Assembly (NCBI RefSeq): GCF_023343835.1
Contig: NC_064447.1
Span: 4,542,001-4,606,000 of the forward strand
Source: Lagopus muta
Lineage: Eukaryota; Chordata; Aves; Galliformes; Phasianidae
Reading direction: 5' to 3'
DNA: 64,000 nt
The translations under genes and the position numbers were made by a program. Numbering within the stretch: position 1 is the first letter of the stretch; every line of letters starts with the position of its first letter. Under the pieces are notes generated by a model, which saw only the letters and a list, made by a program, of their open reading frames with translations, was not told the DNA's origin and searched no databases. Shown piece after piece: positions 34,553-45,790 of the stretch.

Positions 34553-35059
34553 TGTGAATCGATAGGTTTATCATTTTATTGTCAGGGAGGAAAAGGAAAA
34601 AAGCATATTCTCTATCAATTTGATCACTCTTTTGTTGGTTTTATTGGTTGACATCTGATCAATGAGGTAAATATTTTAGGTGCTTGTTAGATTTTCTACT
34701 GACGTACTCATTCCAGAAGTCAGATCCCCTCGTTTCCTGCCACTATGCTTATTATCTTTAGTTCCAGTGGCATTAACACTACTTTAAATCGTAGCTTACA
34801 GACTACCCTTAGGTGACTGCATATTTTAAATCCAGTACCCTTTAGAAACACTGGGTAGTTCTGTTCATTCTATGGATGTTGCTAGAAGTTGGTATTGGCA
34901 GCTTCGAGGCTGTCTTCTACTCACGCTACCCAGAGAATCTCTCCAGTCTGGAGAAGTCACTGAACTTCTCTGTGGTGAATGGGTGTGTGGCAGTCCTTCT
35001 ATTTGCCTTCCTCATATGCTCTCCATACACATCCAGCAGCTCCACGTGCTTGTGCAGGC
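34553..35059. other. Non-coding stretch, no gene seen
   Basis: Three overlapping plus-strand frames (34872-35191) cover a moderately GC-rich patch. One is hydrophobic and could look like a membrane segment, but no start context, splice structure or homologue is recognised. Confidence 0.4.
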
Positions 35060-35640
35060 TGGCTGATTCTCATGGATGTATTCGGTATTTTTATTCTTTA
35101 TGTCTCTTGTAAGTTCCTCATCAAAATCTTTTGGGGTTTGTTTTCATGGTTCTGGTTCTATGTTAATCCTGTCAGAGTTTATTATTTTTAATTATCTCAG
35201 GTGGATGCAACTTCTGCTTTTTGAAGGGTGTCCTTTTATGTCTAATAGCCTCTTTTACTCTGCTATTTAAGCACACCAATTTTTCTGGAAGCCCATTTAA
35301 AATTATTTTTGATAGGTAATATAGTTGTACTCTGAGCTTTTACTGTGGTTCCTTTAAAGAGTTGCTATTCCAGTTTATATAAAAAGAAAGCTTTAAAATA
35401 TTTATATGAATATTTTAAAATTTTAGCTACTGCTTTTTAATTTATTTTTAAATAGTTTCTTCGTTTTTACATCATTCTCCTTTTTCAAGTTAAGCAAGCT
35501 AACCTTTCAAGTTAAACCTCTCGTGGATTTCTTTTGGGGCTTCTTTTTAGCTTTTTTTCCTATTTTTTGCAAGGAGTTTTGTATCTGAGCACAGAACAGT
35601 GTCTAATTCAGAGTATTTCTTAGGGAACTTCATCTTAAAT
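35060..35640. other. T-rich, strand-asymmetric segment, possibly an ancient LINE
   Basis: The plus strand is markedly T-rich over several hundred bases, with many cttttt and tttta words. Phrases such as 'tctgctatttaagcacacca' recall the reverse strand of very old CR1/L3 LINEs. I could not place it firmly on any consensus, so this is only a suggestion. Confidence 0.2.
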
Positions 35641-36910
35641 CTTGAGCCAGTTTAAGAATTGCTTCCCTTCCTGTGAGTTTTCTCATTAGCTGCTCCAAAA
35701 AGCAGATTTCTGTGGCATCTAAAAATGTCTACCATGTGTGATGTATAGCTAAACTGTATTATAATCAGGAATAAATAAAATCTTTCCTTATTACTTTGCT
35801 TTGTGTTTTCACATTTCTTCGGTCTCACTGGCAATTTGTAGCCATTACTTGCTAGTATATTTTAGATATGCTGCATTTCTATTTCAGTATTTTTTGCTTA
35901 GTTCTCTAAACCTTTGTTTTATTTGAAAACACGGCGCTGGAGTATAGATTACTTTTTTATGCTGCTGCAGTCTGTGGGATTATAACAAGTTACTCTGCAT
36001 GTCCAAGGCAGCAATTCAAGAAACTTCATGATTAATATACAAGTATGAAGAAAAGTTGCTGTTTTTTTTTTCTCCTGCATTTCTGTAGTGACTTTATTTG
36101 CACTATAACAGAATAAACTTTACGGTAAAGTTAAGCAAGATATATATTTAAGTAATGGAGACAGGCTTCACAGCATACTTAGCAAAGCTGAGAATTCTGC
36201 ATTACTTTTATCAGATAAATATTTGATGGTATGGCTCCTGTAAAAGATGGGATCACAGAAAATAAAACTAGAAACTTCTTCAGAAATGCATTTTGCAACT
36301 GAAAGTGCAAAACCTGTAAGTGATTTCTTCTGAGCATGCACTGGATTTTTTTATTAATACTTCAAATTATTTTATTATGCTGGGAATTTTTGATGGAAAA
36401 AGACCTGAACTGATTGCAGTGTGATCGTTTTAGAGACTTCCATGGCTCTAGATTGTGGAAAATAAAGAATTAAAAAATGTGATTGCTTCAAAAATTCGTT
36501 ATAAACTATGGCTGCTTTAGAGGAAAACAAAGGGGAAAAAAAAAAAAAAGAAATTGCTGTGTTTGCTCTCACGTAAATCTTCAGTATACCTTGCTATTTG
36601 GATCTTTGTGCTGATACAGATCACAAAGCCCTCTTTCAGGCTGTTCTCTGAGTGCAGTTTACTTGTCTTCTCCATTCTAAGTTATTAGGAGCATTTAGAT
36701 TTTAGGTAGCAGGATTTGGGAAAACATGCCCATTAACCTGGCCTTCTTCTCTTTCTATTTAACTTGAGTAAGTGCTGTGATGTTAATTATTCAATTGCAA
36801 TTTGATGGAATTGCAGGTCTTATATTATGAAAGATAGGGTTATGATCTTGAAGCTGAAAGGATATATAATTATGTGATTTTATCCTGGAAACTCTGTTCG
36901 TTTCCAAAAA

Positions 36911-36941
36911 GAGGAGAAGATAAATCTCACATCTTCTCCTC
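36911..36941. repeat. Perfect 11-bp inverted repeat (hairpin)
   Basis: The arm gaggagaagat (36911-36921) is exactly complementary to atcttctcctc (36931-36941), with a 9-base loop. It is not followed by a T-run and is not part of any element I recognise. The stem is too short for a typical pre-miRNA. Confidence 0.85.
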
Positions 36942-39900
36942 CCTCATACTCTGCTTGCTGTAGTATGGGACATTTTACCATGTAATGTATAAAAGCAAAA
37001 TGGACATGTCTGTTTAAAAAAAAAAAAGATAATAATAAAATTATCACGTGCAGCACCTAATATACTCTACTTTAGTCACATCTGCAACTCACACACAGTT
37101 CTGACTTTGATCTGCTTTTAAAAGTGAAATGATTTTATTATGTAACTTTTATTTTTTGTCTGAAAAGAATCTCACATACTTATGTTCTTGATGGAAGGCT
37201 TTTTTGACGACATTTTTCTTCCTACTGAGCCCAGACCGTTCTATTTAACAATGGATGAATACTAGATATCCAAACTTCTTTAACTGTTTTGTGATCTTCT
37301 ATTACTGAAGTTAGATTTAAAAATGAAATTTCCATGTAGTAGTAGAAGTGTTATTTTATATCTTTTTATAGTTGTTTGTCTCGTGAAAAGGAGAAAGTAG
37401 ATCCTTACATGCTTTGAGCTCAAATTGTAATCTTGATCTCTGCACAAGAGGTGAACGTTTGTAGTAAATGTGTCTCTCTTAATGAGGACCTGCTGTTCTG
37501 TATGAAACAGTGTCTCAAATAATAATAAGCATCATCTGGTTTCTGCAGTTGCAATAGCAATAAAAAATGGCTAGTGAATCTCTGCTCCACAACTGTGCCT
37601 TACGAGGAAAAGCAGGCCCTCATTACCTGTCCGCAGCAGCTGAGTTAAACTGATGCACTGATGGTCAGCGCCACCTAAACTTATTGTCCTTGAGGGGTGG
37701 TTTTTTGCTTTTTTTTTTTTTGTTTTTGAAAGGTGAAAATAAATATTTTCCTCTTTTTCAAAATGATTTGGTGAGAGCTCCTTGATGTTGATTATGCTGC
37801 TTTCAACCTATTAGACTGCTAATGGACTTTCTGGACTTTGTGTCTGGGAGCTGTAAGAACTGGAGATGCGCACACAGTTCAAACTGAGCTCCTGAGCTGA
37901 CATATAATCATCTGATTAAGAAGTAGGAAATCACATTGTGATTTCTTTCCACGAGGATTTGCTGTATTATTCTTGCTTTAGTAATAAATGCACAAAAGCC
38001 TATTCTCCATGTGGAGAACATGAGAAGTTCTGTAATGCTTTTATTAATAACATCAGTTCCCTCCATTTTTCCATTTTCCTGTGTGCTCTTTACTTCTGGC
38101 CTGATTGTCAGTTAGTCTGGGCTGCAGGAAGAAAGCATAGGAAAAACTGTAGAAGAGTATTTGGCCTGAAAGGAAAGACTGAATCAAGGTCTGAGGTGCG
38201 TAATCATTTTGGGGAGATTATCTTGATACAGAATGGATGTACCAATTATTTTGTTTGTTTCACTGAAGTCAAAAGAAACTAGATGGGAAAAGGCTGGCTT
38301 TAATTTATCCTGCAGCCTTGCAGAATGTCCTACAAATGCAAGGAAGACTACTTGAAGCAAGCCAGTTGGGCATGTACTAGCTGAGCTGAGGAGGCTTGCA
38401 CTGGGTGAGTAGCAAAGACTGGCCTGTGTGGAATTGCTGTTCCATGCAACTTGGCTATGGGTAGTTACTGTGTATAAGGATCATGACCAGACAAAAGTTG
38501 CTGTGCTGCTGTACAGATTTCACTAATCAAGAATGTTTATTATGAGTGGAATATCTTAAATGAGATCATTAACCTGTTTTACAAAATGAAAAACCATCTC
38601 ACTGAACATGCAAGTGGAGATGACTGCTGGGCTTATGAGGTTCTCCTGTCTTGAGGGTATTAAGGCCTATCTGCTAAAATGTCAGAAACTTCATAGAAGT
38701 GCCCACATTTTTCCACATTAGCACAGACAGTGATGTGCTTTCCCATTTTCAAAAGGTCCAGTAGTTTGTACAGAACTTCAGAAATTATGCTTTATCCTGA
38801 GAGAAAGGCAGAAGTTGGGAGATGTATGAGAGAGTTGGTATATTTTTTCATGTACAGGTTTATAGTGCAAAAGGAAGAAGCTGGTTTGGTTTTTATTGGT
38901 TAAAAGCTCTTGATTTTTGTCTTGATGTTATATTTTAGTGATTTGGAGAAATGGAAAAGAACTATTTTTCTGGATGTCTTTTTATTTTGACCAGAATCCT
39001 TTGGCATCGTTGTTCAGCACAGGCATTTTTACGCAGTATCCTAAATGTCAGTAAGGTACTTCATTCATCAGTTCAACTCTAATGGCATCTTAATTTTTTA
39101 AAAGCCTTTCAGCTGAAGACCGAAACAGTTTTACTGTTATTTTTATGTGATTTGTGACAAAAGAATCACGATAGTAACTCAGACTTGCTGTGATCCCTGG
39201 CTGTGTTCATAAAGGCTTTAATATGATAATCTTGATTTTTAGTGAGATTTGAGCGTCAAGCATTCAGATGAACTGAAGTTGAGAAGAGCGTTTCGTGTTC
39301 CTTACTGATTTTTTCAGTGAACTGGACTTCTGCTGTTTAGCATTTGTACTTCAAACAAATGGACAAGTGGTCTTCCTTAATCAGAAACTGCTTTTAAGTG
39401 GAACAACCAAGAGTTTTGTGGATTTTTTTCCAAGATTTTCAACTTTGACTGGAAGTTGAAATTGCTTTAAGTCTAGATTTTCACTAGCAGACTAATTTTT
39501 TTCTGAGATAGATGTACTATCTGAAGTTAAGTTCCCTGTAATGGTGACATTAAAATCTGATTTTAGGTAATGGTTTTTGTTATCTAAAATATATGAAACA
39601 TATGAACATATCTTTCACATATCAACAACATATGAAGGCCAGTTCATAACTCTACCTAGTTCTTGCTGTATCACACTCAATCAATTTGGATTTCTAAAAG
39701 GATAAAAAACCAAAACATTTTCATGGACATTCCATTAAGTCTAAAGCACTACTTATATGCATACATCTTAGAGTGATTTTTATTTCATTCTCCTTACAGA
39801 AATTGACATCTAGATGTTTGAAAAGTTACTTTAGCCATGGGTTATTTGTTAGCCATTAAATTCTAGGAGCAGATACTTGAGATGACTGGTGATTTTCTAC

Positions 39901-42900
39901 GAACATCAGAAGCTCACTGTGTGTGCAGGTGTTCTTTTGTCCTTATGTCATTTGTACAGAAAATTGAGAAGTATCAGAAGTATCCTTTTTTTTCCTTTTT
40001 TTTTGTGTTTTACAGATAAACAAGTGAAGCATTGCACCCTGGAAAACCCTGTCCTTTTCAGAGTCACATAGGCTTTCCAAATATCATTGGAATAAGGGGT
40101 TTACATTTTATGAAATATTCCAATTACCCATCCTATCTTTGGAAGATCAGGTTCAATGAACAGCTTTCATGTGAAGGCTCATAGAGGTTGTCGTATTTAA
40201 TAGTGACTGTAATTGGAATGTCTGTGGGAAAGGTCTTCAGAAGTTGGAGAATTCCTTTCATAAGGCATCAGAGAGAGCTTGAACTGTAAAGCCTTTTTTC
40301 CAGAGCTGCACAACTTTTGAGCCTTGGCTTAATTTGTGTACTTTAGTGTACTTCGCTACATTTTGTGTAGTTTGCATATGTAACTGGTGACAGTTCAGAG
40401 AAGAAATTTAATACTAAATATCTTAGTGCCCCAAAAACAGGAGGGCAATTTCGGCTTGTGATCTCAGCTATAAAAAAAATCAGAAGGAAAAAAAATGCAT
40501 AATGAATAAATAAACGTATTACATAAAGTAAATGAAAAATACAAAGGTGAAAAGATGCTCTAAACCTTTCAGTTCTGATCGTGTGTTGTTAATACCTCAG
40601 AAACACAGACTCTTTATATTGTGATTTTTATCTTTACTCTGATCTTTTATTCCACTGAAATGAAGTGTTTGAGAAAGTCTCCCTACAAATTATTTAAAAT
40701 GCTTGTTGAAACAATATTACATTCTATGCCTTAATATGATAGAAATTCTGTTGGCTGGGCTGTTCTTGTACAGCATCCAATGAGAGCTGTTGTGTTTCTG
40801 CATCGGTGGGGATTTGCAATAACGGATGTCTCAACCCTCTGCTGAAGCTTTAGAGAAAATTGGCCATCAATCATAACACATTTTCAGTTGTTCCTATTGA
40901 ATGTATTTTCTTCGTTTATTTAGAAGCTGTTATGCTTTCATTTAATAGTACAAGAGAAAGAGGGGAAAAGCCCTTTAGATGAGTTTCCTGTGCTTTTTTA
41001 ATAATAATAAGCCGCTCCGTGTTATATTTAAAGCATAAGGTATAGAAGTTCCTTGGCAATAAGTTTTTTAGTTGGCTCATAAAATCAAAGCAGTACAACT
41101 GGAATATGAACATCTGCTGTGATTTTTAGTTTTCAAACACAACAGAAAGAAGGAAAATACTTTCCCTACTTTGTACGTAGAAAAGTCAAAACTTTTTCCT
41201 CATGTAATTGCCCTTGCAGATCTCATCAGTGATGGTTCGCACGCTGTGTTTCACAGATCACAGAGATTTCAAAGCTTGCTTTCTGATGAGTAAGAAGTTC
41301 TCTCTAGCCATCAACTCCAAGCCAGGCTTGTTTCCTGCTTTGCTTTATTTCTTACTTTACTGCTTTATCTTCTTTACTGATGCTTAACTCACCAGTTTTG
41401 TTTTTTTGTACTGTGACATTGCACAGTAGGATCTGGGCATAAAACTTGTTGCACAGCAGAAATGCTGTTGTTTGAAATTGATTTCTTCTTCCTTTGCAGA
41501 CTGAATGCAGAAGTCTTTAAAATCTCACACTCCAAAAACACAGAACTCTAAAATTACTATATCCATTTTTTTTGTCATTTCAATTAATGTTTTGAGATGG
41601 TCAACACTGCAATAGAGGAATCATGTTGACATAGCTGTCTCTGAATAACATGAGCTTATGAAATACTGTTATGAATCCCAAAGCACGTTCACATCACTGT
41701 TAAAGAAATTCCTTCTATCATGCCTTTTTTAGCCTTCAACTTGAAAATCGTTCAATCTAATGCAAGTTTTTCTTTAATCGCTTTATATGCAAATAAAAAA
41801 GAAAAACCAACATAACCAACAAAAGAACAATAGCGACAACAAAAAAACAAACAGAAAATTGTAGATTAAGAAAGAAAAAGGAGAAACATAGATCTCTACT
41901 AGTGCATAACTTCTTTTTTAACAGGTTTGCCTTCTGAAAACACTGGAGAGGGGATAAAGCATATTAACAGTGTCTAGTTTCTTTCTTTAAGGAGCAGTGT
42001 TTCATCTTCAGTGTGGGTTTTCCTTGCCTTGTGATGTGAAGGTAGCCATAGTAACTAAACATTTAAATTGCTCCTTTACAGTATTTTTCTTAGGCAAAGG
42101 GTATGTAGAACCTGCACTTCGTTGTTGGCCTGATGAATTCTGCTTTTCTTTATAACATTTCAAGATAATTACTCTTACTTGAAAATACATAGATACAAAT
42201 GCCAAATCTGTGAAGGAGATCATGAATTTGCCTTTGAAACTGTTTCTGGATGAATGATAGGGGATTTCTGTGCTTAGAAAATCCTCAGCTCTCATGGAGA
42301 ACATGGAAAATCCCACGACCCTCAGGAAGTGTTGGTATTTTGTTTAATTATACAACAACAGCAGTTCTGCAGGCAGCAGCCCTCCAGCAGTTGCAGTGTC
42401 TCAGAAAATGCTGAAAAAACACTTGAGATAGTGGCAACACCTGCAGCAAGCAATGATGGACTTTTTTCTAAGCAGTCCCTCATACCTTACAGCACAAATG
42501 AAAACAAATAATGAACTTTTCTCTAATATGCAAACAACTTTCGATAGCTATATTTATGTGGGAAATAAATTTGCATCCGTGCTTGTGGTGTTGGTGAGGG
42601 ACGCAGCCACAGTTCTGTTGTGGGGGAAGCTTGGTGAAAATGAAAACGAATCTCTTTCCTTTGGATTTGCAAATGTTCCAAAACGCCATAGATTTAAAAT
42701 GGGGTTGCTAACTGGCTTTTTTATGAGGTGGTTTAGGTTTGTACTTTCCATGTGTGCTGATTGCTGTGTGGTAACTTTTTTTTAGCTCTGCATTAGGACT
42801 ACTACTGAAATTCACTACTATTAATATTTCGCACAATCTGTTCATCTCTAATCAGCTAAGTAATACTTTCAGAAACTTGTAGCCTGGAGGTACATTCCAT

Positions 42901-44176
42901 GCACTTCACATTCCGCAGCTGTAGCGCACCAGCATCATTTGTTGCTGTAGAATAATGTTGTTTATTTGTTTTAGGTTTTAATTTGTTTACCTTCTTATCC
43001 TATGGTCTTAGGAAACCAAAGAACTACTGCTTTCAGCAGCTGTTTAAAGATTTTGAGTTCTGTTTGTTTTGTGATGCTGACCTTGATAAGTAGTCAGCTG
43101 ACAGACAAAAGAGAACAATGCAGATTCTTTGTGTCAGATTGAGTATTAAGTATTCTGAGGACAGTTGCAAAAGACCTGCATTAAATCTCTATGAAACCTT
43201 TAGGGACATCTTCGGTAAGAATCCTTCAGTCTGGTTCTTCTGGATTCCCCATGAAGTAATGAAGTGATACACTGGCATGACAGGCTTTTCTTTTTATTTA
43301 GGAAACAGTTGTAAAAAGAGTTGAGACTCAGCAGTCTCAATTAACTGAAAAAAATTATATTGCTAACAGGGTGTGAGTTGCTTACAGACCTGCTCCCTGA
43401 AGGGCTTTCTTTCTGATCCAGCTGTACTGATCTCATCTTTGAGTCATGTGTTGGTACGTGTGGTTTGTCGCATCTCTGCTACAGGTGGAATTTCCAGTTC
43501 CCCTTCCTGGGCCTTGCCAGCCCCGTCTGCCACAGTTGGTGCTTGAGTGAGGGGGGTAAAAAAGTTTGGAATGAATCTGAGCATTATTAGAGTTTATTGT
43601 AGCATTGTGCTGCAGCATTCTAATCCAGCACTTGTTAATGTCTCTTTCAAGGGAGGTGTAGGAGGTAGGGGGAGAATTAAGAGAATGTTATTTATTTAAA
43701 GACTTTTACAGTCAGTAGTAAGTTAAGGGTTTTCATTGTCCTTTTGCAGCCAGTACAGGCCTCACTGGAACACGTCTGGAGTTAAGCTAGCCTTTAACCT
43801 TTTATATTTTCCATATATTGTGATCAACAACTAGCTCCAGCACACAGAGCTCCATCTTAAATATTCAGGCTTTGAAATGGTTGCTCACTTATTCCCTAAT
43901 TGATAGCAGTGGAACAGAAGGTTGTGTCATTTCAGGGTTTGCTGTTTGCTGCACTTAAGTGTCAACTGGAACACTTTCCAATGGAAGCTTGGAAGGATTG
44001 CTTGATGTAGCAGTAAGTGCATATAGAGTTAGAGTGGTGAAGTGCTGGATAAGAATGTTGGAGCATGGAGGATCTGGGAAGCAAAGGCTTTGTGCACCTG
44101 GTATGTTTCTTTTTGAAGTAAAAAATATGCTTGGTCTCACATGTGGGATGTGTCTGCATTTGTAGATGCTTCTTGT

Positions 44177-44216
44177 TAAGTTAGCTGTCAGGAAAGTTAG
44201 CTAAGTTAGCTGTCAG
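44177..44216. repeat. 15-bp direct duplication, 25-bp period
   Basis: The 15-mer taagttagctgtcag is found at 44177-44191 and again, exactly, at 44202-44216. Part of the same word (aagttagct) appears between them, at 44194-44202. Confidence 0.85.
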
Positions 44217-44573
44217 CATTGCTCTTTATCTGCGATTGTGCCGTGTGCAAGGAAAAATAAGTTTAAGCAGTAGAGCAAACACTAGCATTGTTTGTGAGCA
44301 TTGTTTTTTTTCTATTTTCTTAAATTAGAAGTAGAAAAAAAAATTGGCCCAAGCCTTCCGTAAGATTTATGGAAAAACTAGTCAGAAATCACTGAGAGCA
44401 CTGTGCTGGGTGCCAGGCACTGTGCTTCCTAGGCTCACATAGCAGCTGAGCAATGTTTGACTGTGCTTTTTGCAGGCTGGCTGCCTGGGATGTAGCCAAA
44501 TTAGACAGCCAATTTCTTAGTCTTGGTATGTAAATAAAGGAGGTTTGTGTCCCTAAGTATCTGCCCCTTTGAC

Positions 44574-44613
44574 AAGAGGGAAAACAGTTAAGAGGGAAAA
44601 CAGTTAAGAGGGG
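44574..44613. repeat. 16-bp tandem repeat, about 2.5 copies
   Basis: The unit aagagggaaaacagtt is present at 44574-44589 and 44590-44605, followed by the start of a third copy (aagagggg). The exact identity of the copies suggests a recent slippage event. Confidence 0.9.
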
Positions 44614-44670
44614 TTAAGAAGAATAAATTCCCTAAAGCACAGTGCACTAGGAGGAGAAAAAATGTTTGTT

Positions 44671-44694
44671 GGTTTTGTTTTGTTTTGTTTTTTA
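44671..44694. repeat. (GTTTT)n simple repeat
   Basis: About four units of GTTTT, ending in a T-run. It is a low-complexity sequence. Confidence 0.85.
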
Positions 44695-45529
44695 AGTGGA
44701 GGGGGACACTTAATGTAGTGGAGAAAAATCAGAGTCAAAGGCCTCTAATTAGGTTTCCACTTGGTATGAGTTGTGTTTGTCTGACAGATCTTTGGCAACA
44801 ATGCAAAGCGGCTCTCATGTATTTAGAAGCGTTTGTATTCAATATATGAACTATTACCCACATCTCTAGGCAGAGTTCACTCATTGAAATGAAAATTCAC
44901 CTGCAGTTCTGCAAGGTGAAGGGGTTAATCCCCAAATGGCTGCAAACAGTATGTATGTGCAAGAACTTTGGATTGCAGAGCAAAGTGGTAAACGCTGAAT
45001 GTGCAGAATGGCTTAATTTCCTGTATGCAGGTCTGAGCAAGGTTATTAAGAGACCCTTTCAAGTTGACGATTTTCCCCAGGGAAGCTCCAGAAACACAGC
45101 AGTCTTAAAAGGGAGAGGAAAAAGAGAGGGGAAGAGAAAGGAACTATAAAAAGAGACCGAAATGTGCAGATGCTGTCTGTGTGCTGCACGGAAGCTGGAG
45201 GTGGTATTTTGTATAAGCCTGAGGTGAGGCAAGGTAGCAGCAGCGGTAAAGGGAGGAAGAGACTGGGCTTTCATCAGTGCTTGCTCTTGCTCCTTATACC
45301 TTACTCAGATATGTTGCAGGTGTAGAGAGCACACTGACAACAGGAGGGAAAAACCTGCGTGTGCCGAGCAAGCAAGCGTTGAATCAACTGCTACAGCTGA
45401 GAGAAGGAACAGAGGGAAAAATACGGTTTGTTCTGAGTAGTGATGATTTGGAGACTCTTTATGTGTGAAACTCTGATATTGCTGCATCGCTGGAAATATC
45501 AGTCTTTCTAGGCAACTGAATGCATATTG

Positions 45530-45790
45530 CAGTGGGGGAAACTGCGAGTTTGTCCTCAATGCACTCCAGTAGTTTCCTGGAGTGCTTGCAGGGTGCCATG
45601 CTGCTTTTTCAGCATGTGTCTGCTTGGTATAGTCACCTGCCAGAATCAGGGCCCAAAGGAATGATGTTTCCTGGAGCTGAAGAGCTCTTCATCAACATCC
45701 TGTCCTTGTCAGGTGGCTTGCAGTACACACCAGCCACAAAGATGCCTTTGTTGCTCTCCAGTTTTCACCCATAAGCTTCCGAACTGATGT
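45530..45790 (-). mobile_element. CR1 LINE internal fragment, endonuclease region of ORF2
   Basis: Translating the minus strand gives SNKGIFVAGVYCKPPDKDRM, then DEELFSS-like sequence in a shifted frame, then a decayed block where the CR1 endonuclease has its GDFN motif, then KHSRKLLECIEDK. This order matches the AP-endonuclease domain of CR1 ORF2. In that family a 'GVYYRPP' block precedes the conserved GDFN catalytic motif, and a 'KQSRRFLEC' block follows it. The catalytic motif is not intact, and a stop and frameshifts are present. There is no CR1 3' end beside it, so it is an internal scrap of a longer insertion. Confidence 0.7.

Larger units (their letters stand above)
35641..45529. other. 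AT-rich non-coding stretch, no gene seen
   Basis: Nearly 10 kb without a supported exon or named transposon. Notable small items are the perfect inverted repeat at 36911-36941, a cluster of CATATG words at about 39594-39635, a duplication at 44177-44216, a tandem repeat at 44574-44613 and a (GTTTT)n run at 44671-44694. The longest frame (37938-38282, 114 codons) has no recognisable motif. Confidence 0.45.

Noticed and set aside
34872..35191. Hydrophobic overlapping plus-strand frames resembling a membrane protein
   Set aside because: Three frames are open at once, which points to composition; no start context or family match.
37938..38282. 114-codon plus-strand frame
   Set aside because: No recognisable motif, no splice structure, and length compatible with chance.
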